Source of the DNA: a virus
IMG/VR virus record: IMGVR_UViG_3300040962_000437
Coordinates: 1 to 41,009 of that record
DNA length: 41,009 nt
Strand: one strand, 5' to 3'
The notes under the pieces are model-generated. The model made no database searches, was not told where the DNA came from, and saw nothing but the letters and a program-made list of their open reading frames with translations. This document shows positions 5,510 through 14,185 of the stretch, one piece after another; position 1 is the stretch's first letter; each line of letters begins with the position of its first letter. Position numbers and translations under genes: made by a program.

Positions 5510-6175
5510 TTAAAATAATCTAATATTATCAGCAGTTTTTAAGGTTTCAGTCTTATATTGACTGGAACCTTTTCTGTATCTCATAATATTTTCAAGATCA
5601 TCAATGATAAGATTTAGATATCTTTTTTTCAGAAGATATATATTTCTTTTATTTTCATTTAATTTTTCTTCATACTCATAGTTTGTAACTGCTACAACTG
5701 GATTTTTAGTAACCATTCCAATTTCAATATCAGAACTCTCAAAGTATGTAATTGAATAATCTGATGGTACTTTTAATCCTTTTTGAACTATGATGACATC
5801 ATTATCATTTTTAAGTTCTACTGTTTCATAATGATGAATTGAATTTAAATTTTCATATGTTTCATATTTTTCAATTAGATAATTATCAAATTCAAACTGA
5901 GGCATGGGCCATTCACTCTGAATATTTAAAATATTATTGCTAGTTAACACAACCCAATCTAAATCTGATCTACCATATTCTTTGAACGCAACATTGTCTG
6001 GTCTATCATCTCCCTTAATTTCATACTTAGTAAAAAATGATAAGTCTTGGTAGATATCTTGTCTTAGATTTACTCGCTTAAATAAATTTTTGACATTAAT
6101 ATAATCTGATATATTAGCATCGGGTAGTCTGCTTACATATTCAAAATCTGGAACTTTACTGAAGTAATTTGACAT
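5510..6175 (-). CDS. 53: gp53-like baseplate wedge subunit
   Basis: gp53 joins baseplate wedges to each other and to the hub in T4-like tails. The 221-residue product (T4: 196) fits the family: an N-terminal YFSKVPDFEYVSR, then a LKRVNLRQDIYQ-like segment and YEIKGDDRPDNVAFKEYG-S/R-DLDWVVL, which corresponds to the T4 region with 'GSPRPEELANAIYGNPQLYWVLL'-type pattern (Pro-Glu/Asp, Tyr-Gly, Trp-Val-Leu-Leu). The C-terminus is helical (YLNLIIDDLENIMR). Its start codon is one base past the gp48 stop on the minus strand, so the two are co-translated. It is the last gene of the minus-strand unit and faces gp32. Confidence 0.85.
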   Translation of the reverse strand: MSNYFSKVPDFEYVSRLPDANISDYINVKNLFKRVNLRQDIYQDLSFFTKYEIKGDDRPDNVAFKEYGRSDLDWVVLTSNNILNIQSEWPMPQFEFDNYLIEKYETYENLNSIHHYETVELKNDNDVIIVQKGLKVPSDYSITYFESSDIEIGMVTKNPVVAVTNYEYEEKLNENKRNIYLLKKRYLNLIIDDLENIMRYRKGSSQYKTETLKTADNIRLF

Positions 6176-6176
6176 T

Positions 6177-7451
6177 TTAGAAACCTATATTAGTATCATC
6201 AAAATCACTATATTCGTCATTATATACTGGTTCAAGTTCTTTGAACTGAAGAGACATTCTATATGATGACATAGCACCATCTTCATATGGTGCATAATTC
6301 CCTTCAGGGGTATATTGAATATTGCAAGATAGTAAGGCACACTCCTTAAATTTGTTTAGAAATTTGCTATCCTCACCATTTTGTATGTATTTAATTTTAA
6401 ATGTATGTGGAGTTTTTAAAAACAATCTTGACTCATCTCTGATCGGTGCCATCCCTTGTTTAAAAAATCTAATTATCTCTACAATCCTTGCTGCTTCATC
6501 CGAACTCCTGGGAGACATTTTAAATTCAAAAGTAAATGGTCTTAATGTCGGAGATTGAAATAATAACTCAAGATTTGGATTAATTATAACACCCTGAGTT
6601 CTACCAAGTAGGGAGTTAATATCAGATCCTATTGCGGCTGATGCTGTGGCACCAGCAATTGCACTTTTAACTGTCTGATTATTTTCAACAACCTGGTTTT
6701 TTAAATCACCTAGAGCACCACCAAGTCCACCAGTAACAGAATCAGATCCAAGTGCTCCTAAGGCAAGCGCAGCACCTGCAATCTGTAGTGGATTCATTGT
6801 ATCATCCCCCCAGTTACATGCATTAGAATCAGAAATTCCACCTGGAATTGGTAAGGTAACTGAACCAATAGACGCCCTGTCTTTATTCCTTTCTGAGAAT
6901 CCAAATCCACTTACTTTTTTGGGTTCATACTTTAACATATCAAATTTGATGACATCTTGTGCCGAAGCCATATCCACTGGATACCTAAGACCTTGTGGAA
7001 AAGAATCTCTTGTTTTTGCGTCTGTTGTAATTTGACCAGATGGTCGAGAATTATCTCCAGTTTGAACTTCATTCAGGGCAGCATTACCAGATCCATTGGC
7101 AGATTTATCAATAGTTGAATCAGTTACACCATCAATATTATTATCTACTAATTCATCCTTTACACTATTAACAGAATTCTTAATTCCATTTCTCATTTGA
7201 GATTTAGGATTTCGTAAGTCTCTTCTCTCTTCAATTGATGCGTTAGATGAAATTTCATCTTTAGTAAGTTTTCCGTCTTTATCAACTTGAACAGTTTGAA
7301 CTAAAACTTTATTGTTTCCTTTATTATCAGATCGATATGTTTCTCTTTTGACTGATCCATCCGCAAGGGTGGTTACATCAGTTACATAGAAAGAATCACC
7401 ACCAGCAGTTCCTCTGTTGACTTTGAATTTTTCTGCTGTTTTCGATGCCAT
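6177..7451 (-). CDS. 48: gp48-like baseplate tail tube cap
   Basis: gp48 caps the baseplate hub and starts the tail tube together with gp54. The 424-residue product is longer than T4 gp48 (about 364). The C-terminal half is the conserved part: INPNLELLFQSPTLRPFTF, then FKMSPRSSDEAARIVEIIRF, FFKQGMAP and the final MSLQFKELEPVYNDEY, a pattern typical of gp48/gp54-type tube proteins. The first 150 residues are polar, rich in Asp, Lys and Asn and of low complexity, and probably form the extension. An alanine/glycine-rich stretch (GAALALGALGSDSVTGGLGG) lies in the middle. A late-promoter octamer (7468-7475, minus) sits 16 bases before the ATG and overlaps the stop of the gene upstream. Confidence 0.85.
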   Translation of the reverse strand: MASKTAEKFKVNRGTAGGDSFYVTDVTTLADGSVKRETYRSDNKGNNKVLVQTVQVDKDGKLTKDEISSNASIEERRDLRNPKSQMRNGIKNSVNSVKDELVDNNIDGVTDSTIDKSANGSGNAALNEVQTGDNSRPSGQITTDAKTRDSFPQGLRYPVDMASAQDVIKFDMLKYEPKKVSGFGFSERNKDRASIGSVTLPIPGGISDSNACNWGDDTMNPLQIAGAALALGALGSDSVTGGLGGALGDLKNQVVENNQTVKSAIAGATASAAIGSDINSLLGRTQGVIINPNLELLFQSPTLRPFTFEFKMSPRSSDEAARIVEIIRFFKQGMAPIRDESRLFLKTPHTFKIKYIQNGEDSKFLNKFKECALLSCNIQYTPEGNYAPYEDGAMSSYRMSLQFKELEPVYNDEYSDFDDTNIGF

Positions 7452-7466
7452 TAGATATGGTGATTT

Positions 7467-7817
7467 TTATTTATTTAGCACGAATTTTCCATATTGCAGT
7501 GATAGTAAATCATCAAGTTCAGTTCTATTCACGATGTATACTTGAGTTCCTAACTCTTCCCAGGTATACTGTCGATAATCTTGGTGATGAAAGTTGATTC
7601 CACGAAATCCCCACTGAAATAATTCTGTCACTGCAACTAGTGGGTGTTGATCGTATTCGATATTGGGTGTCTTTGCGAAGTATTTGAAGGTGCAGATGTT
7701 TCCTTCTTCAGGTATTGGTGCTACAGTATCATTCAGTGCATACATGATCAATTCCATTCTGTCATCGACATTAGTCTCTGATTGAATGTCTTGTCTTACT
7801 GGTTCGATGCGGTTCAT
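7467..7817 (-). CDS. Unidentified small phage protein between gp4 and gp48
   Basis: This codes for 116 residues. Its middle holds FKYFAKTPNIEYDQHPLVAV followed by GFRGINFHHQDYRQYTW. The ordered pattern of a tyrosine/lysine strand, 'TP-x-x-x-YD-x-x-PL' and 'GF-x-G-x-NFH' is one I associate with small proteins in many unrelated tailed phages, without a fixed function. It overlaps the gp4 stop as ATGA on the minus strand and is therefore translated after gp4. Its place among head-completion and baseplate genes suggests a virion or assembly role. It is not a match to T4 gp2 or gp64 that I can support. Confidence 0.65.
   Translation of the reverse strand: MNRIEPVRQDIQSETNVDDRMELIMYALNDTVAPIPEEGNICTFKYFAKTPNIEYDQHPLVAVTELFQWGFRGINFHHQDYRQYTWEELGTQVYIVNRTELDDLLSLQYGKFVLNK
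7468..7475 (-). promoter_or_regulatory. Late-promoter octamer AATAAATA for gp48-gp53
   Basis: Read on the minus strand this is AATAAATA, 16 bases before the gp48 ATG. It overlaps the stop codon of the gene at 7467-7817. A further AAATA follows in the same A/T tract, so the exact register is uncertain. Confidence 0.5.
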
Positions 7818-8257
7818 TTGATTCCGAGTTCGTCTTCTGTAATTACTTTGAACTCAATTCGTCTGTCTGCACAGAACTCAACTGCAGCTTTCCACTTTGC
7901 TTTATTGACTTCCCAGGTCTTACACTCATACAGATAGGATTTAGTCACTCTCTTTCTCTGCTTTGGTGGTTGAGTTTGTCTCTTTGGTTTTACCTCAACA
8001 ACGTAAGTTTTGATATGACCTGTGTTTTCTTTGACCTTGATAATGAAGTCAGGGAAATATTTGTGAACTTTTCTATCAACAGGTGAGACATACGGTATAA
8101 AAAATTCTTCGCTGCCCCACTGAAGAATGTTCTCGTTAAGATCACAGTAACGACAAAACTTGCGTTCCCAACTACTTCTACATATAATATTGTTAGGATT
8201 ACCCTTATATTTTTTAGGAAATGATGGTTTGTATTTACTCTTGATACTTTCTGCCAT
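7814..8257 (-). CDS. 4: gp4-like head completion nuclease-fold protein
   Basis: The 147-residue product is very close in length to T4 gp4 (150), a head-completion protein needed before tail joining. Shared pattern: KKYKGNPNNIICRSSWERKF (T4 SKYRGDPKKITYRSNWEKFF), then QWGSEEFFIPY, FPDFIIKV and VVEVKPKRQTQPP (T4 FIEIKPKKETQPP), and a late WKAAVEFC/EFKVITEDELGIK. The E/D-x-K elements give it a PD-(D/E)XK or TnsA-like nuclease fold; whether it cuts DNA is not settled for the family. It is the first gene of the minus-strand unit, with a late-promoter octamer 23 bases upstream and gp54 diverging beyond it. Confidence 0.9.
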   Translation of the reverse strand: MAESIKSKYKPSFPKKYKGNPNNIICRSSWERKFCRYCDLNENILQWGSEEFFIPYVSPVDRKVHKYFPDFIIKVKENTGHIKTYVVEVKPKRQTQPPKQRKRVTKSYLYECKTWEVNKAKWKAAVEFCADRRIEFKVITEDELGIK

Positions 8258-8280
8258 ACATAATATATAAGGTCAAAAAT

Positions 8281-8288
8281 TATTTATA
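8281..8288 (-). promoter_or_regulatory. Late-promoter octamer TATAAATA for gp4 unit
   Basis: The minus strand reads TATAAATA, the exact T4 late consensus, 23 bases before the gp4 ATG. It lies in the 32-base gap between divergent gp4 and gp54 and ends one base short of the gp54 ATG, so polymerase bound here would cover the gp54 start. No equally good octamer is seen for gp54 on the plus strand. Confidence 0.65.
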
Positions 8289-8289
8289 G

Positions 8290-9036
8290 ATGGCAAGAAC
8301 TGTCAGAGAACAAGAAGTAAAAAGAAAGAACGTTGACACGGTTAGAGCTAACTTAATGCGTCCATCGTTGACTGCTTACTTCGCTGTCCAAATTCCATTT
8401 CCGAATGGAAAGGTTAGTGACGCTTTAAGTGATGTTCTTGATACTGCAAAACAGGATAAATTAAATTTACTTTGCACTGATGCATCATTACCTGGATCTC
8501 AGTTAACTACCATGGAGATCACGAATGATCGCACCGGAGTGACAGAGAAACACGCTTATCGTAGAATGTTTGATGACAGGGTAGATTTTACTTTTTATGT
8601 TGATGCAGATGATTATCTTCCTATTAGATTTTTTGAAACCTGGATAAAGGGAATCATGAATGAGAGTAGTGAAGCTACATCAAAAAGTTATCATTATAAA
8701 CCAACATATCCAGACGAGTATACTGCTGATCAAGGATTAAAGATCTTAAAATTTGAAAGAGATTACAAACAAGTTTTGACTTATGAATTTTTTAGGTCTT
8801 TCCCTTTAAGTATTTCATCAATGCCAGTATCATATAGTGGTAATGATTTGTTGAAGTGTACTGTTTCAATGTCATATATTAGGTACATTCAAAGTGGACC
8901 TATAAACAATAGAATCGGAAGAATTCCATTTGATGATCAGCTTAGAAGTAGTTTTGATACTGGAAACAAATCACTTTCTCAGAACTTCATAAATCCTCGT
9001 GGAGGATTATCTTTCTTATCCTCTTTCCTCTCATAA
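8290..9036 (+). CDS. 54: gp54-like tail tube initiator
   Basis: gp54 sits on the gp48 cap and is the platform from which the gp19 tail tube grows. The 248-residue product (T4: 320) shows the family features: an early LTAYFAVQIPFP, then DASLPGSQL, a YRRMFDDRVDFTFYVDADDY strand pair and the end FPLSISSMPVSYSGNDLLKC plus TVSMSYIRYIQ, which recurs in gp54 and tube proteins. The ATG at 8290 has no clear SD and follows the minus-strand late promoter by one base. A sequence AAGG at 8269-8272 is too far away to be certain. Its stop TAA is part of the late-promoter octamer for gp26. Confidence 0.88.
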   Translation: MARTVREQEVKRKNVDTVRANLMRPSLTAYFAVQIPFPNGKVSDALSDVLDTAKQDKLNLLCTDASLPGSQLTTMEITNDRTGVTEKHAYRRMFDDRVDFTFYVDADDYLPIRFFETWIKGIMNESSEATSKSYHYKPTYPDEYTADQGLKILKFERDYKQVLTYEFFRSFPLSISSMPVSYSGNDLLKCTVSMSYIRYIQSGPINNRIGRIPFDDQLRSSFDTGNKSLSQNFINPRGGLSFLSSFLS

Positions 9037-9039
9037 ATA
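9032..9039 (+). promoter_or_regulatory. Late-promoter octamer CATAAATA for gp26 unit
   Basis: CATAAATA overlaps the gp54 stop codon (9034-9036) and lies 29 bases before the gp26 ATG. Spacing and sequence match the other NATAAATA copies. Confidence 0.65.
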
Positions 9040-9068
9040 CTCACACTGAAATATATCTATAGGACATT

Positions 9069-9788
9069 ATGCCTTTACCAAAGATTGCAACTCCAACATA
9101 TGAGTTGGAACTACCTTCTAGTGGACAGACTGTTAGGTTTAGACCTTTCTTAGTAAAAGAAGAAAAAGTTCTTGTACTTGCATTGGAGAGTGAAGACACA
9201 AAGCAAATCACTAATGCGATCAAAGCAGTTATCAAAGGTTGTATTCAAACTAAAGGAATTAAAGTAGAGACTCTTCCTACATTTGATATAGAATTTTTAT
9301 TTCTTAATATTAGAGGTAAATCTGTTGGGGAAAATATTGAATTAAATATTATTTGTCCAGATGATGAGACTACAGAAGTACCTGTCACAATTGATTTAGA
9401 TGAGATTCGTGTTCAGACAAATGATGATCATACCAAACAGATAAAAATAAATGATAACCTTATGATGGAGATGAAATATCCATCACTTGATCAGTTTATT
9501 AAAAACAATTTTGATTTTGAAGATAAAAGTGTGATGGATCAATCGTTTGATTTGATCGCATCTTGTGTTGATAAAATTTATTCTGAAGAAGAAGTATGGG
9601 CTGCTAATGACTGCACAAAGAAAGAGATCAAAGACTTTTTAGAACAAATGAATTCCTCTCAATTCAAAGAAATTGAGAAGTTCTTTGAGACCATGCCTAA
9701 ATTATCTCATAAAATTAAAGTAACAAATCCAAATACAAAGGTTGAAAGTGAAGTTGTTCTTGAGGGTTTGGCAAGTTTTTTCGCATAG
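9069..9788 (+). CDS. 26: gp26-like baseplate hub assembly protein
   Basis: The 239-residue product fits the T4 baseplate hub family that includes gp26 (208 residues). It opens MPLPKIATPTYELELPSSG, followed by a strand RFRPFLVKEEKVLVLALES, a typical start of this family, and then FDIEFLFLNIRGKSVGE, which is the most conserved stretch. The C-terminal half is helical and acidic. In T4 gp26 helps build the hub, with gp51 and gp28. The start is preceded by AGGA (9060-9063) and a late-promoter octamer. gp51-like follows 11 bases downstream. Confidence 0.82.
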   Translation: MPLPKIATPTYELELPSSGQTVRFRPFLVKEEKVLVLALESEDTKQITNAIKAVIKGCIQTKGIKVETLPTFDIEFLFLNIRGKSVGENIELNIICPDDETTEVPVTIDLDEIRVQTNDDHTKQIKINDNLMMEMKYPSLDQFIKNNFDFEDKSVMDQSFDLIASCVDKIYSEEEVWAANDCTKKEIKDFLEQMNSSQFKEIEKFFETMPKLSHKIKVTNPNTKVESEVVLEGLASFFA

Positions 9789-9799
9789 CCCTGGTACAC

Positions 9800-9970
9800 A
9801 TGAGCACGCTTAGTTATTATAAGCTTAACTTTGCGTTGATGCAGTACCATAAATATTCATTAACTGAGATTGAAAACATGATGCCTTGGGAAAGAGACAT
9901 CTATGTAGCATTATTAGAACAACATCTTGAAGAAGAAAAACTAAAGCATCAACACGCGAATGGCATCTAG
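9800..9970 (+). CDS. 51: gp51-like hub assembly protein, short
   Basis: This codes for 56 residues: MSTLSYYKLNFALMQYHKYS, then LTEIENMMPWERDIYVALLE and a charged helical end. The 'PWERDIYVALL' helix after a YH-x-YS-LTEIE segment is a pattern I recall from proteins annotated as gp51 hub assembly catalysts in cyanophages, where they are much shorter than T4 gp51; it is also the shape of tape-measure chaperones found just before tape-measure genes in many tailed phages. The start has only a weak SD; the stop overlaps the next ATG (9960). Its place between gp26 and a tape-measure-like gene fits either role. Too short for most gene callers, but clearly coding. Confidence 0.6.
   Translation: MSTLSYYKLNFALMQYHKYSLTEIENMMPWERDIYVALLEQHLEEEKLKHQHANGI
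9848..9855 (+). promoter_or_regulatory. Possible internal late-promoter octamer
   Basis: CATAAATA lies within the gp51-like gene, 104 bases before the ATG at 9960. The distance is larger than at the other copies (17-35 bases) and the bases also encode YHKYS, so this may be chance. Confidence 0.25.
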
Positions 9971-12200
9971 GGCGACTACCGATCCAATAGAAATACTCTT
10001 AGAGATGGGTGTAGACCTAGATAATCTCTCTGAGGAAGAGGATTATCTGAGTGCCTTGATGGAAGCGATTGCCATCATTGAATTTCAAACAAGAGGAAAG
10101 GGTGATAATAGAAGTGCTGCCCTTAGAGAAGAAGTCATAAAGATTAGACAATCAAAGAGGATACCACAAGCAAAGAAAACCAAAATATCAGCAGAGTCTT
10201 TAAAAAGACAATCTTCATTTGCTAGAGTTGGGCAAAAGGCACTTCCAGGAATTACTAGAGGTGGTTCACTTGCTACAATATCTTCAAGGGGAGGAGCACT
10301 AGTCAAAACACCAGGAAAGGAGGATAAACAACCAAATATTTTAGAGAAAATTCTAGCAGGTGTCACTTCTATACTTGAAACTTTAGATGAGCAAAGAAAG
10401 TTAAATAAAGATCTTGCTGATAAACAGAGAAAACTTCAAGAGAGAAAAAGTAGAAGGGCAGGGGAAGATAAACTTGAGAGTGGTATATTTAAGGGAATAG
10501 CAAATCAAACAAAGAAGATATTGAAACCCGTTGAGGGATTACTAAGTCGAATACTTAAATTTATAGAAACAATCCTAATAGGAAAAGTTCTAATGAAGAT
10601 TGTTGATTGGATGAGTGATGATGATAACAAAGGAAAATTAGAGGCAATAGGAAACTTCTTAAAAAATACATGGCCTGCATTACTTGCGGCATATATTATA
10701 TTTGGAACTAGTCTTGGAAAGTTTGCCACAGGATTGATTGCGACCGTGGTTAAATTTAGTGCAAAATTAGTTGCAAAAGTTATACCCCAACTTTTAAAGG
10801 CTTTAAAATCATTAGGTAAATCCGCATTAGCAAATCCATTAGCAACTGGTGGTGCTCTTGTGGTAGGTGCCGCTGCTGCAGGACTGATAAATCAAGCAAC
10901 AACTCAATCTAATGACCCAGAAGCAGAGCAGGGAAGAACTCAACTAGATGACACAATGAGTTTTGGCGGAACAACAGGCGCACCAATTTCCTCTGATATG
11001 TTGGGATTTGAAGGTGGGGGTCAAGTCCCAGGATATGGAAATAAAGATACTATCCCTGCGATGTTAACACCTGGTGAATTTGTTATGAGTAAGAGTGCAG
11101 TTCAGCAATACGGCAGCGAAACTTTGAACGCAATGAATTTTATGGGTGGTGGTTCAGGAAGACCTTCATTTTCTAATGGAATAATGTATGCGTCATCTGG
11201 TGGCGATGTGCCTGCAAACAAAGAACCTGGTGGAAGAAATAAAACAATGTCTAATGAAGATGGTGGATTTTTTGGTGGGTTAATGAATAGTATGAAGAAT
11301 TTATTAAATGACAAAAACACTTCAAGAAATGTTAAAAATAATAATAGTGATTTGACCGATGTTCAAAAAAAGGCACTTCAAGTTCTTGCTAAGTATGAAT
11401 CTGGAGCAGCAGGGTATGATGCTGTTAATCAGATTGGAACAAAAGGTGGTAGAGGTGTTATGGGATTCTCTGGAGATATCAAGCAAATGCCTCAGTATAA
11501 AGGTAGATCCTTAACAGATTTTACTATCGCTGAAATCAAAGCACTGCAATATGATGACGGGAAAATGTCTAATCAGCAGTGGATTGATGCAGGAAAACTT
11601 CATGCCGTTGGTGCATATCAGTTTGTTGGTAATACTCTTCCTGGAGTTGCACAAAGAGCTGGTATTCCTGATAGTGCTAAGTTTTCTCCTGCTGTGCAAG
11701 ATTTGATGGCACTTCAATTAATAAAGGAAAGAGGAATTTCTCCGTGGGTGGGTCCAAGTGACAAAGCAACTGCAGCGGAGAGAGCAATAGTTGAGCAGGC
11801 TAGAAGTATTCCGATTGCATATAATAAAAAATCTGGTGGAGGAGCTGTTACCTCATTTGGGGGTGGTTCTTATACTGCTAGTTCAAGTTCAGGTAGTAGT
11901 GGATCATCTGTAAGTAAGAGTGGTGGATCTGATCCTACTGGATTAGGTCTCCTTGCTAAAATCATGAAAGCACAAAATAAAATGATGTCTGGTAGATCCA
12001 CGGCAACTCTTGGATCAGCATCTAAATTACCATCACCACCACCCCCACCAATCATTGCACCTCCAAAAGTTGAGGTTACAAACAGCACTGAACAGTCTGC
12101 CAGTCAAAAAACTCCAATCTCTGAAACTGTTTCTTACGTGCCAGTGATACCATCAGCACCAAGAGATATGTCAAAAGTCACTGTTTTAGGAATTTCGTAA
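9960..12200 (+). CDS. Tape-measure-like tail protein with muramidase-like domain
   Basis: The 746-residue product is built like a tape-measure or central baseplate protein. Residues 1-180 are charged and helical (coiled coil near 130-170); residues 200-310 are hydrophobic helices, some able to cross a membrane. Next comes GGGQVPGYGNKDTIPAMLTP followed by GEFVMSK, an element seen in many phage tail proteins. Residues about 470-625 form a lysozyme-like fold: KYESG with the candidate catalytic Glu480, GRGVMGFSGD, KLHAVGAYQFVGNTLPGVAQ (His548 onward) and FSPAVQDLMALQL, like lambda-R/GH24-GH104-type hydrolases. It would cut the glycan strands of host peptidoglycan during injection. A Ser/Gly linker and a Pro-rich stretch (LPSPPPPPIIAPP) end the protein. 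The start overlaps the gp51-like gene. It may correspond to T4 gp29 by position, but I see no gp29 sequence match. Confidence 0.75.
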   Translation: MASRATTDPIEILLEMGVDLDNLSEEEDYLSALMEAIAIIEFQTRGKGDNRSAALREEVIKIRQSKRIPQAKKTKISAESLKRQSSFARVGQKALPGITRGGSLATISSRGGALVKTPGKEDKQPNILEKILAGVTSILETLDEQRKLNKDLADKQRKLQERKSRRAGEDKLESGIFKGIANQTKKILKPVEGLLSRILKFIETILIGKVLMKIVDWMSDDDNKGKLEAIGNFLKNTWPALLAAYIIFGTSLGKFATGLIATVVKFSAKLVAKVIPQLLKALKSLGKSALANPLATGGALVVGAAAAGLINQATTQSNDPEAEQGRTQLDDTMSFGGTTGAPISSDMLGFEGGGQVPGYGNKDTIPAMLTPGEFVMSKSAVQQYGSETLNAMNFMGGGSGRPSFSNGIMYASSGGDVPANKEPGGRNKTMSNEDGGFFGGLMNSMKNLLNDKNTSRNVKNNNSDLTDVQKKALQVLAKYESGAAGYDAVNQIGTKGGRGVMGFSGDIKQMPQYKGRSLTDFTIAEIKALQYDDGKMSNQQWIDAGKLHAVGAYQFVGNTLPGVAQRAGIPDSAKFSPAVQDLMALQLIKERGISPWVGPSDKATAAERAIVEQARSIPIAYNKKSGGGAVTSFGGGSYTASSSSGSSGSSVSKSGGSDPTGLGLLAKIMKAQNKMMSGRSTATLGSASKLPSPPPPPIIAPPKVEVTNSTEQSASQKTPISETVSYVPVIPSAPRDMSKVTVLGIS

Positions 12201-12206
12201 TAAGAC

Positions 12207-14162
12207 ATGGCATTACCAGCGTTACTAGGAGGGGGATCAAGATCAAATAGTAGAAGATCTGCTATGACGGTAAGACCTAAAAGCACTATGATTCCTGCGT
12301 ATAGATCATTGTCTCCCGTGGCACCCGGAAAATCAACTAAATCAGAATCCAATATTCTTGTTGAAATTTACAGTAAAGTAGTAAAAATTGATGGTGTTCT
12401 TAAAGGCACTCTTGCTGAAGAAAAAGCAAGATCCAGAGCTAAACTCATGGATCTTGAAAAACAAAAAAGACAAAAACAGGAAGATAGATTAGAAAAGAAA
12501 AAAACGAAAGAGGAGAAAAAAGAGGAGGGAGGACTTCAACTCCCTCAACTAAGTTTCTTTGATCGAATAAAACAGTTCATTTCATCAATTATTACTGGAT
12601 TTATTCTTCAAAAGTTAGTTGATTTTGCTCCTCAATTGGAAATGATTGGAAATATTATTGGATCTGGAATTGAAATTGTTGCTGATTTGATTATTGGTGT
12701 AGTGGATGCTGCAGGTACGTTTCTAAAGTGGGGACAAGATGCGTATGATGCAACTGAAGGATTTCTGAAAGATAATTTTGGAGAGGGTGCAGCGGAGACT
12801 TTTGAGGGGGTCATGTCGAACCTCAATAAAACGTTTAATCTAATAGCAATTTTAGGGATGACCGTTGCTGCAACAAGCAGTAAATTAAAATCCGATGCTT
12901 TTTCAGGTAAACCTGGTGGTCTTCCTAAGGGTATCAAACCAGGAGCAGTAAGAAGATACGCTCAACGTTTCGGTAGAGATGCTGCAATAAAGAAATTTGG
13001 AAAAGATGCTGTAAAAAAATTTGGTGGAAGTGCAGGTAGATCCACTGCAGCAAAATTATCAAGAAATGCAGCAGTTAAATTATTTGGAAAGGGTGGGACT
13101 AAAGCAGGACTAAAAATTTTAAAGAATTTTATTAGTCCTATTGTAAAAAGAATACCAATTATTGGTGGATTAATTGACTTTGCATTAAACTATTTTGTAT
13201 TCAAAGAACCTATAGGTAGAGCTGCATTTGCTGCGATTGGTGCTACAATTTTTGGTGCTCTTGGTGCTACGGCAGGATCAATTTTACCAGTCGGTGGAAA
13301 TATTGTAGGTGGTGCTCTTGGTGGTCTTGCCGGTGATTTGGCTGGTAAGTGGTTATACGATACGTTCTTTGATAAGAAGAAACCCGTTGAAATTGAAGAA
13401 ATTGATAAACCAATTACAGACCCTGCTGCAACTGGAGGTGGTCAACCTACCTCAAATAGGGCATTTAATATTAAAAGTAGTAATAATATTGTTACTATTG
13501 GAAAAGATCTTATTAATAAAGGATTCTCTGTTGCAGAACATCCAGACTTTACTAAAAATCCAACAGCATCTGGTGGTTCATATACTCCAGGGAAAGGAAC
13601 GGTCTCTGATGTCCATAGCGGTCGTGGTCACTATGAGGGTAGAGCAATAGATGTAACAGATTGGAGAGGAACTCTTGAAGATTCTAAAGCAAGATATCGT
13701 AGTGTTTTGGATTCCATTTATAATAATGGAGATATGGGTAATAAACTACTCATACATGATAGTTGGGGTATAGCAGATCAAACTGGTAAAAATGGTCCTG
13801 GAGCATACGGACACCCAGAGCATATGCATATTGAAGTAAGAGATAAAGGTGGTGTTATTGGCAAGGGACTCTTTGCAAATTTAGGTAGTCCTGAATTTGT
13901 CTTGGATTCAGACTCATTCATGGCAATTGAAAGCAAATTACCAGGATTCCTGGGAGCACTCAATAAAGCAGATGGTGAAGAGGCATTGAAAATCCTCGCA
14001 AATTATGCTTCATATGAGCAAGGCGGTGTTCAAACTGTAATTGTGAACAGAAATCAAATCATTGGAGATATGTCTCGATCTAAAGATAAATCACGGGCAC
14101 CAATTATGATCCCTGTTGCCAGTGAATCTGATCCGACTGCTGGTCTATATGCAATGAGTTAA
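12207..14162 (+). CDS. Tail protein with LAS/M15-type peptidase domain
   Basis: The 651-residue product is the second large tape-measure-like protein in a row, seven bases after the first. A Ser/Arg-rich N-terminus leads into a highly charged coiled coil (about residues 70-110, rich in Lys and Glu), hydrophobic and Gly/Ala-rich helices (115-400), then a peptidase-like domain: GHYEGRAID (His475 and Asp482 in the pattern HxxGxAxD) and HMHIEV (His539-x-His541). These zinc-binding motifs belong to the LAS/M15 metallopeptidases, which cut peptide bonds in peptidoglycan. The end has GSPEFVLDSDSFMAIESKLP, like the 'GEFVMSK' element of its neighbour. The two genes may come from an old duplication that acquired different enzymes. 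The substrate is inferred from the family. Confidence 0.75.
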   Translation: MALPALLGGGSRSNSRRSAMTVRPKSTMIPAYRSLSPVAPGKSTKSESNILVEIYSKVVKIDGVLKGTLAEEKARSRAKLMDLEKQKRQKQEDRLEKKKTKEEKKEEGGLQLPQLSFFDRIKQFISSIITGFILQKLVDFAPQLEMIGNIIGSGIEIVADLIIGVVDAAGTFLKWGQDAYDATEGFLKDNFGEGAAETFEGVMSNLNKTFNLIAILGMTVAATSSKLKSDAFSGKPGGLPKGIKPGAVRRYAQRFGRDAAIKKFGKDAVKKFGGSAGRSTAAKLSRNAAVKLFGKGGTKAGLKILKNFISPIVKRIPIIGGLIDFALNYFVFKEPIGRAAFAAIGATIFGALGATAGSILPVGGNIVGGALGGLAGDLAGKWLYDTFFDKKKPVEIEEIDKPITDPAATGGGQPTSNRAFNIKSSNNIVTIGKDLINKGFSVAEHPDFTKNPTASGGSYTPGKGTVSDVHSGRGHYEGRAIDVTDWRGTLEDSKARYRSVLDSIYNNGDMGNKLLIHDSWGIADQTGKNGPGAYGHPEHMHIEVRDKGGVIGKGLFANLGSPEFVLDSDSFMAIESKLPGFLGALNKADGEEALKILANYASYEQGGVQTVIVNRNQIIGDMSRSKDKSRAPIMIPVASESDPTAGLYAMS

Positions 14163-14185
14163 ATAGAGATACGAGGTAATATCAA

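Noticed and set aside
7467-7817. Assignment of this protein as T4 gp2 (DNA end protector)
   Set aside because: Position near gp4 is suggestive, but I cannot see T4 gp2 sequence features, so it is left unnamed.
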